Source of the DNA: Methylonatrum kenyense
Lineage (GTDB): Bacteria > Pseudomonadota > Gammaproteobacteria > Nitrococcales > Aquisalimonadaceae
Assembly (NCBI RefSeq): GCF_023195885.1
Contig: NZ_JALPKO010000001.1
Location: 186,001-250,000, forward strand
DNA: 64,000 bases
Direction of reading: 5' to 3'
The position numbers were made by a program, and so were the translations under genes. The notes under the pieces are model-generated. The model was not told the DNA's origin. It made no database searches and saw only the letters and a program-made list of their open reading frames with translations. Below are positions 25,935 through 32,964 of this stretch, in pieces (the stretch's first letter is position 1; each line of letters begins with the position of its first letter).

Positions 25935-25964
25935 GGCCGCCTGGGCAGATCCCGCCCAGGCGGC
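25935..25964. other. Strong intergenic hairpin between the two flavoprotein genes
   Basis: GGCCGCCTGGGC (25935-25946) pairs perfectly with GCCCAGGCGGCC (25953-25964) around a six-base loop. No T run follows, so it is more likely an mRNA-stability or partial-attenuation element than a full terminator. Confidence 0.6.
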
Positions 25965-25987
25965 CCCTTACACGGGGTTGATTATCC

Positions 25988-28087
25988 ATGAGCAATGACA
26001 CGTTTCGACATCTGCTGTCACCTCTGCAGATCGGCAACATCACGGTCCCCAACAGGATCTTCCAGACAGCCCATGTCAAGGCCTATGACATCGACGGCAT
26101 GACCAACCAGCGGCACATCGACTACAAGGTGGAGCGTGCCCGGGGCGGCATGGGGTTGATGATCGCCGGCAACCGGCTGGTACATCCGACGTCCACCACC
26201 GGTATGCGCAACTTCGGCTGGGGCTTCCGCAAGGAGATCATCAAACGCGACCGCATGCTGACCGACGGCGTGCACCAGTACGGCAGCAAGATCTTCGCCC
26301 AGCTGAACCACTTCGGACTCAACGCCACCAGCACGCCGATGGACGATTACCGCATTCTCTGGGGGCCCTCACAGGTGCGTTCGCCGGCTACCCACGAGAT
26401 CCCCAAGGCCATGGAAAAGGCCGACATCGAGGAACTCAAGCGCTGGTGGGCCCAGAGTGCGGCCTACTGCCGGGAGTCCGGCTTCGACGGCACCGAGGTG
26501 CATATCGGCCACAGCTATCTGCTGCATCAGTTCCTGTCGCCACTGTTCAACAAGCGCACCGACGAGTACGGCGGCAGTCTCGACAACCGCCTGCGGCTGG
26601 CCATCAAGGTGATCGAGGCGGTCCGGGAAAAGGTGGGCCCGGACTTCGTGGTCGGCGTGCGGATCCCGGTCAGCGACTTCGTGCCCGGCGGCCTCACGGC
26701 CGACGATTGCATCGAGGTGGCCAAGAAGCTCAAGGCCACCGGCCTGGTGGACTTCATCAACACGACGGCGGGTACGTATCACAGCATCACCTACGCCATC
26801 GGCCCCTCGGATCTGCCCGACGGCTGGCTGCTGGAGAAGACCGCTCAGTTGAAGCGGGAAGTGGGCGACATCCCGGTCTTCCTCGTCGGCGGCATGAAGG
26901 ACGTCTACAGCGCCGAGGACATCGTCGCCCAGGGCGAGGCCGACATGGTGGCCATGACCCGCGCCCAGATCACCGACCCGGAAATCGTCAAGAAGATGAA
27001 GGAAGGCCGGGTTGAGGATGTCTATCACTGCATCCGCTGCAACCAGGGCTGCATCGGCCGCATCTTCCAGGGCCAGCCAACCACCTGCATCCTCAACCCC
27101 GCCGCTGGACGGGAGGGGCGTTTCGGCCTGCAGACCCTGAAACAGGCGGAAACGGCGAAGAAATACGTTGTCGTGGGCGGCGGTCCGGCGGGAATGAAAG
27201 CCGCCGAAGTGCTCTCCTCCCGGGGCCACAACGTGACCCTGCTGGAGAAATCCGACGCATTGGGCGGCCAGGTCCAGATGATTCTGCGCACTCCACGTCG
27301 TCACACCTTCGGCTGGATCATCCGCGATCTTGACCACCACATGCGAAAGAACGGCGTGGATATCCGCCTCAATACCGAGGCCGGTGTGGACATGATCCGG
27401 GACATGGAACCGGACGGCGTTATAGTGGCCACCGGCTCCACGCCTGCCCGGGACGGCTTTAGCAGCGTCAACCCGACGGTCCACGAACTGCCCGGCGTCA
27501 ACCAGCCCAACGTTGTGACCTTCTACGAGGTCCTGCTGCAGAATCAAGAAATTGGTAGACGCGTGCTGGTGCTGGATGACGACGGCACCCGTTACACCGC
27601 CGGCGCTACCGAACTGCTGCTGGATCGGGGCCACGAGGTGGAACTGGTCACCCGGCATACATCACTGTTCCCCATGATGGCACCAACCCTGGATCTGCCG
27701 GTACTGTACAAGGAACTGTTCACCAAGGGCCTGAAACACCGAACCGTTACCTGGGCGAAGGAGATCGACGGCAACCGGGTAACCCTTTTCAGCCTGTTCA
27801 ATGGGCACGAGGAGGTATTGGAGGGCATCGATACCGTGGTGCTGTCCACCGGTCACAAGTCGGACAACAGTCTGTACATTGCGCTCAAGGAGGCAATGCC
27901 GGAGATCACGGTGCACGGCATCGGTGATTGCATGGCACCGCGCCAGATCCAGCACGCCATCTACGAGGGCATGCTTGCGGGGCGGGAACTGTTTGAGAAC
28001 AAGGAACGGTACATCATGCCTGGGGACCTGGAGCAGCTCGAAAACTTCGAGGCGCCTGCCCGCCCGGCGGTGTTCGACGACTTCTGA
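25988..28087 (+). CDS. Two-domain OYE/dienoyl-CoA-reductase-like Fe-S flavoprotein (second copy)
   Basis: A 699-residue paralogue of the protein at 23781 with the same layout: TIM barrel (His-x2-His and Tyr in HIGHSYLLHQFLSP), complete cluster motif Cys348-x2-Cys351-x3-Cys355-x11-Cys367, then a Rossmann/FAD domain beginning GGGPAGMKAA (about 397). Both carry the unusual barrel motif TAGTY, where the relatives at 11507 and 36240 have GGGYH. The pairing suggests two subunits or two related steps on one substrate. It is 74 bases after the first flavoprotein, with a hairpin between. Confidence 0.88.
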   Translation: MSNDTFRHLLSPLQIGNITVPNRIFQTAHVKAYDIDGMTNQRHIDYKVERARGGMGLMIAGNRLVHPTSTTGMRNFGWGFRKEIIKRDRMLTDGVHQYGSKIFAQLNHFGLNATSTPMDDYRILWGPSQVRSPATHEIPKAMEKADIEELKRWWAQSAAYCRESGFDGTEVHIGHSYLLHQFLSPLFNKRTDEYGGSLDNRLRLAIKVIEAVREKVGPDFVVGVRIPVSDFVPGGLTADDCIEVAKKLKATGLVDFINTTAGTYHSITYAIGPSDLPDGWLLEKTAQLKREVGDIPVFLVGGMKDVYSAEDIVAQGEADMVAMTRAQITDPEIVKKMKEGRVEDVYHCIRCNQGCIGRIFQGQPTTCILNPAAGREGRFGLQTLKQAETAKKYVVVGGGPAGMKAAEVLSSRGHNVTLLEKSDALGGQVQMILRTPRRHTFGWIIRDLDHHMRKNGVDIRLNTEAGVDMIRDMEPDGVIVATGSTPARDGFSSVNPTVHELPGVNQPNVVTFYEVLLQNQEIGRRVLVLDDDGTRYTAGATELLLDRGHEVELVTRHTSLFPMMAPTLDLPVLYKELFTKGLKHRTVTWAKEIDGNRVTLFSLFNGHEEVLEGIDTVVLSTGHKSDNSLYIALKEAMPEITVHGIGDCMAPRQIQHAIYEGMLAGRELFENKERYIMPGDLEQLENFEAPARPAVFDDF

Positions 28088-28100
28088 GGAGCCTACGGCA

Positions 28101-28358
28101 ATGAAAACCGGCAATCACTTCAAGCTGTCCCGGCGGCGCTTTTTACAGGCCTCCGCTTTCGGCACCGCCAGCCTGGCCGTGCCTACCATGGCCCTTGGTC
28201 GCAGCGCCCCGGAAACCGGGCCGGCCACCCGACCGGTGGGAGATGACGAACTGCGACGCCTCTACAAGGAAGACGCCCGCTGGGCGGGCTGCTGCGATCT
28301 ACCCACCACCGCCACCACAAGTGTGGTGGCACCGGTCGGCTATTTTGCAATGAGCTGA
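28101..28358 (+). CDS. Small twin-arginine (Tat) signal protein with Cys-Cys motif
   Basis: An 85-residue protein with a twin-arginine signal, Ser10-Arg-Arg-Arg-Phe-Leu-Gln16, followed by a short hydrophobic stretch ending ALG near residue 33. The remaining roughly 50 residues contain one Cys-Cys pair (64-65) and end GYFAMS. GAGGAG nine bases before ATG 28101 supports real translation, and a strong terminator follows directly. It is far too short for a normal Tat-exported enzyme. It could be a Tat escort for a partner, a small periplasmic factor or a truncated relic. No family is recognised. Co-transcribed with two flavoproteins. Confidence 0.65.
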   Translation: MKTGNHFKLSRRRFLQASAFGTASLAVPTMALGRSAPETGPATRPVGDDELRRLYKEDARWAGCCDLPTTATTSVVAPVGYFAMS

Positions 28359-28371
28359 ATCGACACCGGAT

Positions 28372-28409
28372 CCCGCCATCCCGAGTCACAACTCGGCGAT
28401 GGCGGGTTT
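28372..28409 (+). terminator. Intrinsic terminator of the 23781-28358 operon
   Basis: CCCGCCATC-CCGAGT pairs with ACTCGG-C-GATGGCGGG (one bulged base) around a four-base loop, followed by TTT. It lies 13 bases after the small Tat gene. Confidence 0.85.
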
Positions 28410-28496
28410 CCCAACCGAAACGGGCATCCACCTCTGCCGGCTCCGCACTACCTCATCCTGCCCCGACATCCGACCCGCAATGATCTCACGCCTTAC

Positions 28497-28512
28497 GTTT
28501 CACGCCTGAAAC
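28497..28512. promoter_or_regulatory. Palindrome GTTTCA-CGCC-TGAAAC, candidate enhancer (UAS)
   Basis: It has the same perfect half-sites and four-base spacer as the site at 23581-23596. It lies 130 bases upstream of the sigma-54 -24 element at 28643 and 85 bases after the preceding terminator, so it belongs to the racemase operon. Confidence 0.6.
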
Positions 28513-28553
28513 CAGCAAGCCCAATGCGCAACAAAGCCGAGGCCTGAAAGTTT

Positions 28554-28577
28554 ATTTGACGTCAAATCACCCCGTTA
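28554..28577. promoter_or_regulatory. 14-bp palindrome and IHF-like site between enhancer and promoter
   Basis: ATTTGACGTCAAAT (28554-28567) is a perfect palindrome. Overlapping it, 28565-28577 fits the IHF consensus WATCAA-N4-TTR with one mismatch. A bend site between enhancer and sigma-54 promoter is the usual arrangement; the palindrome could also be a separate repressor operator. Confidence 0.35.
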
Positions 28578-28642
28578 AAAGCGACGACAAGCTCTTGTCC
28601 GCACAGTATTTCCCGTGATCCGCATCAGGACGCCAGCCGTAC

Positions 28643-28658
28643 TGGCCCGGGTTTTGCT
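28643..28658 (+). promoter_or_regulatory. Sigma-54 promoter driving the 28729-32925 operon
   Basis: TGGCCC-GGGTT-TTGCT matches the -24/-12 consensus with one change. It predicts a start near 28669, 60 bases before the racemase-like gene. Confidence 0.7.
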
Positions 28659-28728
28659 CCCGTTCCGGGGACTAAAAGGGGGACTTGAGCAGTCCGCCCG
28701 AATACCAGCAAAAATCCCCGGAGGAACC

Positions 28729-29475
28729 ATGACCAAGCGCGTCAAGATCATTGTGCCGATTCCCATGGACGAGGACAGCGTTGCCAACCGTTCCAAGCAA
28801 CTGCCCGACGAGATCATCGCGCCCGGCTACGCGGCGGAATTCGTCTCGGTGAAGGCCGGTGCGGCCTTCGGCGACAGCTACCATGACGCCCTGCTGATGG
28901 ACTTTTCCGTGATGGAAGCGGGCCTGGCGGCCCAGAATGAGGGCTATGCCGCCGTGTGCATCGACACGGTAAGCGATTCCGCCTTGTATCCGCTGCGCTC
29001 CCGCCTGGACATCCCGGTTTTCGGACCCGGCGGTCTGGGCTACTACGCCGCCTGCATGCTGGGCCAGAAATTCTCAATCATCAGCATGTGGGACAAGTGG
29101 TATCACTTCTACAAAAAGAATCTTAATGAATACAAGCTGTGGGACCGGTTGGCTTCCATGCGCAACATCGACACCCGCCCCGATCTCAAGGAACTTCTGG
29201 CCGGCAAGGAAGAGGTGATCTTCCGGAAACTGGAAGAGGAGTCCCTGCGGGCCATCGAGGAAGACGGTGCCGATGTCATCGTGCTGGGCTCCACCACCAT
29301 GCACCAGTCACACGCCTACCTGGCCGAACGTCTGCCGGTACCGGTGATCAACCCGGGATTGGTCATGTACAAGTTCTGCGAGGCGATGCTTGCGATGAAC
29401 CTGAGCCACAGCAAGCGCGCCTTCCCCCAGCCGGAAGCACCCAACGACGCCCTCTTCCACAGCTTCGGCAATTGA
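28729..29475 (+). CDS. Aspartate/glutamate/hydantoin racemase-superfamily protein missing one catalytic Cys
   Basis: A 248-residue member of the Asp/Glu racemase superfamily, which includes hydantoin racemase, maleate isomerase and arylmalonate decarboxylase. GGAGGAACC precedes ATG 28729. The first catalytic Cys is present (Cys77 in AAVCIDTVSD). The second, normally in an LGC(T/A)GM motif, is replaced by Ser188 (VLGSTTM). A one-Cys enzyme resembles the decarboxylase-like or other one-base members rather than a true two-base racemase. It is the first gene of a six-gene operon with NTF2-like, RidA-like, SDR, aminotransferase and SDR genes. The substrate is unknown. Confidence 0.8.
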   Translation: MTKRVKIIVPIPMDEDSVANRSKQLPDEIIAPGYAAEFVSVKAGAAFGDSYHDALLMDFSVMEAGLAAQNEGYAAVCIDTVSDSALYPLRSRLDIPVFGPGGLGYYAACMLGQKFSIISMWDKWYHFYKKNLNEYKLWDRLASMRNIDTRPDLKELLAGKEEVIFRKLEEESLRAIEEDGADVIVLGSTTMHQSHAYLAERLPVPVINPGLVMYKFCEAMLAMNLSHSKRAFPQPEAPNDALFHSFGN

Positions 29476-29518
29476 TTCCCGGAACCAAGGATCACAACAA
29501 ACCACGAGGAAAAAAACC

Positions 29519-29905
29519 ATGATCGACCGCGACTACCTGATCGACCTGGCCGTGAACCGTTATTTCGCCAATGTCGACAAGAAGAATCTGGAGCCGGTGC
29601 TGGACTGCTTCAACGCGGATGCCTTCCTCTGTGTCCAGACGCAGCCCATCGTTCATGAAGGCCGCGACCAGGGCATCAAGAACATGTTCGAAACCCTGTT
29701 CAGCTCCTACACCAAGATCTGGCACGGCAATTTCGAACACACCGTGGACGCGGAAGCGGAGCGCATTTCCTCCCGCTTCGACGTGATTCTGGAAGACGAG
29801 AAAGGCGGCAAGGTGGAACTGCACAACTGCAACCACTGGTACTGCAAGGATGGCCGCTTCCAGCGCGTCTATGTGTTCATGAGTGGCGAGAACGTGCTGC
29901 GCTGA
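29519..29905 (+). CDS. NTF2-like / SnoaL-like protein
   Basis: A 128-residue protein of the nuclear-transport-factor-2-like fold, in the size range of small isomerases, dehydratases and cyclases of the SnoaL/ketosteroid-isomerase type. The N-terminal helix pattern (NRYFANVDKKNLEPVLDCFNADA) and the closing strands (VELHNCNHWYCKDGRFQRVYVFM) are typical. It has polar residues in the expected cavity but no clear catalytic dyad that I can assign. The start at 29519 follows GAGG across an A-rich spacer. It lies between the racemase-like and RidA-like genes. Confidence 0.8.
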   Translation: MIDRDYLIDLAVNRYFANVDKKNLEPVLDCFNADAFLCVQTQPIVHEGRDQGIKNMFETLFSSYTKIWHGNFEHTVDAEAERISSRFDVILEDEKGGKVELHNCNHWYCKDGRFQRVYVFMSGENVLR

Positions 29906-30005
29906 TCGCGCTGCACAACGAATGCTTCGGGGCGCATGCCCCTTCCTCCGCCCGAGCGGGCAACTTGGGGCGCCGCCCGGCGCCCATTTTTTTGGGGTTC
30001 GTCAC

Positions 30006-30395
30006 ATGAAAGACATTCAGCACTGCCAAGCCGAACTCGATTGGCATAAGCCATTCAATATGTCCCAAGCAACCATTGTAGATCGGACAGTGTATGTCTC
30101 CGGGCAAGCATCCATTGATTCCGCAGGCAACATTGTCGGCGCGGATGACTTCCAGGCCCAGGCACGCCAGGTCTTCAGCAATCTGGAGCATGTGCTGCGC
30201 CAGGCCGGATCCGGCCTTGACCGGGTGTTCAAGGTCAACATTTACCTTACCGACGTTCGGTATTTCGACCATATCGTTGAATGCCGCAAGCGCTATTTCA
30301 CGCCTCCCTATCCGGCGGATACCACCGTGGAGGTCAGCAGTCTGGCCCTGCCCGGCCTGATGCTGGAAATCGACGTAATGGCGCGCTGCGACTGA
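30006..30395 (+). CDS. RidA/YjgF-family protein without the catalytic Arg
   Basis: A 129-residue Rid-family protein. RidA hydrolyses reactive enamine/imine intermediates, using an Arg at position 105 in a PAR motif. Here the aligned motif is Pro103-Ala104-Asp105, so the Arg is replaced by Asp. The rest of the fold is intact (YVSGQASID, QARQVFSNLEHVLRQAG, KVNIYLTDV, LEIDVMA). That places it outside the active imine-deaminase subgroup. It may bind a pathway intermediate or perform other chemistry. It sits between the NTF2-like and SDR genes with short gaps. Confidence 0.85.
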   Translation: MKDIQHCQAELDWHKPFNMSQATIVDRTVYVSGQASIDSAGNIVGADDFQAQARQVFSNLEHVLRQAGSGLDRVFKVNIYLTDVRYFDHIVECRKRYFTPPYPADTTVEVSSLALPGLMLEIDVMARCD

Positions 30396-30409
30396 AGGAG
30401 TCCGGGTTC

Positions 30410-31165
30410 ATGGCCAAGCTCGACAACCGATTTGCACTGATCACCGGCGCCAGCAGCGGCATCGGCCGCGGCGTGGCCCTCGCCTTCGCCCGGGAGGGCG
30501 CCCATGTGGCGCTGAACTATCCCCACGCGGGGGAACAGGACGCCACCGAGGCACTGGCCGGGGAACTGCGCACCCTGGGCCGCCGGGCCCTGGCGGTGCA
30601 GGCGGACGTGTCCGACGAGCAGCAGGTGCAAGACATGGTTCGCCAGGTAGAGGCGGAGTTCGGCCGAATCGACATCCTGGTCAACAACGCCGGCATCGCC
30701 AGCATGTCGCCGGTCCATGAAATGCCCACCGAGATGTGGGATCAGCTGATGTCCATCAACCTGCGGGGTGTGTTCCTGTGCACCCGTGCGGTGCTGCCCG
30801 GGATGTACGATCGGGATGACGGCAAGATCATAAACACCGCCTCCCAACTAGCCTACAAGGGCGCACCGGCCTTCTCCCACTACACCGCCGCCAAGGCCGC
30901 CATGATCAGTTTCACGCGCTCCCTCAGCCTGGAGATCGGCAGCCGAAACATCAGCGCCAACTGCGTCGCGCCCGGCACCACGGACACACCGATTCTGGCC
31001 AATGTGGACCCACAGGTCCTGGACCAGATCCGGGCCTCGATCCCGAAGGGCAGGATCGCGCCCATCGACGACATCGTGCCGGCCTACGTGTTTCTGGCCA
31101 GTGACGATTCAAGGCATTTCGTCGGCCAGACCCTGAGCCCCAATGGCGGCGACGTGTTTCTCTAG
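30410..31165 (+). CDS. Short-chain dehydrogenase/reductase (first)
   Basis: A 251-residue classical SDR using NAD(P)(H). Visible are the cofactor motif TGASSGIG (about 14-21), NNAG (about 92-95), the catalytic Ser in NTASQLAYKG (about 145) and Tyr-x3-Lys in HYTAAKAA (about 160-164). The start at ATG 30410 lies 14 bases after the RidA-like stop, with GAAGGAG upstream. It probably oxidises an alcohol or reduces a ketone in the pathway. FabG-like relatives are numerous, so the substrate cannot be inferred. Confidence 0.9.
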   Translation: MAKLDNRFALITGASSGIGRGVALAFAREGAHVALNYPHAGEQDATEALAGELRTLGRRALAVQADVSDEQQVQDMVRQVEAEFGRIDILVNNAGIASMSPVHEMPTEMWDQLMSINLRGVFLCTRAVLPGMYDRDDGKIINTASQLAYKGAPAFSHYTAAKAAMISFTRSLSLEIGSRNISANCVAPGTTDTPILANVDPQVLDQIRASIPKGRIAPIDDIVPAYVFLASDDSRHFVGQTLSPNGGDVFL

Positions 31166-31216
31166 ATTCGCGGCGTAAAACATCGGGGCCGGCCTGCCCC
31201 GGCAAGGGAGAAAATC

Positions 31217-32113
31217 ATGCAGCAGGACCAGCAGGAACCCGTTGTCTACCTGAATGGCGAGTACCTTCCGGCATCCCGGGCCGGGATTTCGGTGTTTGAT
31301 CAGGGCTTCCTGCTCGGGGATGGCGTATTCGACGTCGTCTCGGCCTGGAAGGGCAGCATCTTCAAGCTCCGGCAGCATGTGAATCGCTTCTTCGATTCCC
31401 TGCAGGCGGCGCATCTGCACACCTCGCTGAATCGCGAACAGTGGGGCGAGGCCATCATCGAAACGGTCCGACGCAACGGCCTGGATGATGCCAGCATCCG
31501 CTTCATCATCACGCGCGGCGTTCCTGAACAGGTGGTCGCCGACCCCCGGGTACATCAGCCCACGGAAGTGATCTGGGCCGCCCCCTATATCTTCCTTGGC
31601 GACGAGCAGCAGCGGTCACAGGGTATTCGGCTTATGGTGTCGCAGCTGCGGGGCTTCGCGTCGGACACCCTGGACCCCCGCTACAAGTGCCTGAGTCGAA
31701 TGCATTTCCAGCTGGCCAAGGTGGAGGCCAGCGCGGCCGGCTACGATGATCTTGTCTGGCTCAACAAGGACGGTTTCGTGGCAGAGGGACCCGCCTCCAA
31801 CCTGTTCATGATCCGCGACGGCATCCTGTACACCCCGGCCGTGGACATACTCCACGGCATCACCCGGCAGACCTTTCTCGAACTCGCCGAGCGCGCCGGC
31901 GTACCGGTCGAACTGCGACAGCTCACGGTCTATGACCTGTGCACCGCGGATGAAGTGTTCACCACCAGTACCGCCGGCGGCGCACTCCCCGTTCGGGAGA
32001 TTAGCGGCCGAACACTGCGCGGCCCGGCTCCGGGACCGATCACGCGGGAGCTGGACCGCCTTTACTGGGCCAGCCGTGAAGCCGGCGAGCACGGCACCCC
32101 CATCCATTCATGA
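31217..32113 (+). CDS. Class IV (fold-type IV) aminotransferase
   Basis: A 298-residue PLP enzyme of the branched-chain/D-amino-acid aminotransferase class. The PLP-binding Lys is Lys157 (RYKCLSRM) and the conserved Glu is Glu190 in VAEGPASNLFMI. The N-terminus (YLNGEYLPASRAGISVFDQGFLLGDGVFD) is typical. It could act on a branched-chain acid, a D-amino acid or an amine; subtype residues do not settle it. AAGGGAG precedes ATG 31217. The following SDR reading frame begins within its last codons (ATGA) or 26 bases later. Confidence 0.88.
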   Translation: MQQDQQEPVVYLNGEYLPASRAGISVFDQGFLLGDGVFDVVSAWKGSIFKLRQHVNRFFDSLQAAHLHTSLNREQWGEAIIETVRRNGLDDASIRFIITRGVPEQVVADPRVHQPTEVIWAAPYIFLGDEQQRSQGIRLMVSQLRGFASDTLDPRYKCLSRMHFQLAKVEASAAGYDDLVWLNKDGFVAEGPASNLFMIRDGILYTPAVDILHGITRQTFLELAERAGVPVELRQLTVYDLCTADEVFTTSTAGGALPVREISGRTLRGPAPGPITRELDRLYWASREAGEHGTPIHS

Positions 32114-32139
32114 ATCCGACAACCGTGGAGAATTCAGCC

Positions 32140-32925
32140 ATGTCCTTCGACAACCAGGTGGTGCTCGTCACCGGCGCCGCCAGCCAGATCGGCATCGGTT
32201 GCCATGCAGCCCGGCGTTTCGCCGAGCTGGGTGCCCGGGTCGCCATCTGCGATACCGACGCCGAGGGACTGGCCCAGACCCGGAAGGCCATCGAAAGTCG
32301 TGGCGGCCAGGCCAAAAGCTACACCCTGAGCGTCGCTGATACCTCGGCGGTGGATGCCATGGTGGCTGAGCTGGAGGAAACCTGGGGTAGCGTCGACGTG
32401 CTGGTCAACAATGCCGGCATTGCGCGCACCGCACCGTTCACGGAAATGACCGACGAGCAGTTGAACCAGACCATGGATGTCAATTTCGGTGGCACAGTGC
32501 GGTGTTCCCGGGCCGTTGCCCCAGGAATGATCCGCCGCAACTCCGGGGTGATCCTGTCGGTATCATCTATCGAGGGCCACGCCTGGGGCTGGCCCGCCCA
32601 CGGGCACTACTGTGCCTCCAAGGGCGCCATCGAGGGCCTGACCCGGGCCCTGGCCGTGGAACTGGGCCCCCATTGCATCCGGGTCAACGCAGTGGCACCC
32701 GGATTGATCTGGACCGCACAGTCCACCGACCCGGTGAACTCCGTGGGCCCGGACGGGCTGGAAAAGCTTACCGCCGCCGTCCCTCTGCGACGCGTGGCCA
32801 GACCCGAGGAGATGGCCGAGTTTCTGGCAACCCTCGCCTCGCCGGCGGCCGGTTACATGACCGGCCAGACTGTCGTTTTCGACGGCGGCATTACCCTGGG
32901 TGAACTGACGCCTCTGCTGACCTGA
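32140..32925 (+). CDS. Short-chain dehydrogenase/reductase (second)
   Basis: A 261-residue SDR. ATG 32140 was chosen because GGAG lies at good distance. An upstream in-frame ATG at 32110 overlaps the aminotransferase stop as ATGA and would give 271 residues by translational coupling, so the start is uncertain. The cofactor motif is TGAASQIGIG, with Gln in place of the usual Gly of TGxxxGIG, which may alter cofactor binding. NNAG, SSIEGHA and Tyr-x3-Lys (HYCASKGA) are intact. It is the last gene of the operon and converges on the activator gene. Confidence 0.88.
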   Translation: MSFDNQVVLVTGAASQIGIGCHAARRFAELGARVAICDTDAEGLAQTRKAIESRGGQAKSYTLSVADTSAVDAMVAELEETWGSVDVLVNNAGIARTAPFTEMTDEQLNQTMDVNFGGTVRCSRAVAPGMIRRNSGVILSVSSIEGHAWGWPAHGHYCASKGAIEGLTRALAVELGPHCIRVNAVAPGLIWTAQSTDPVNSVGPDGLEKLTAAVPLRRVARPEEMAEFLATLASPAAGYMTGQTVVFDGGITLGELTPLLT

Positions 32926-32964
32926 GACCGAGCAAACCTTCGATCCGGCGAGACGGCAACCAAC

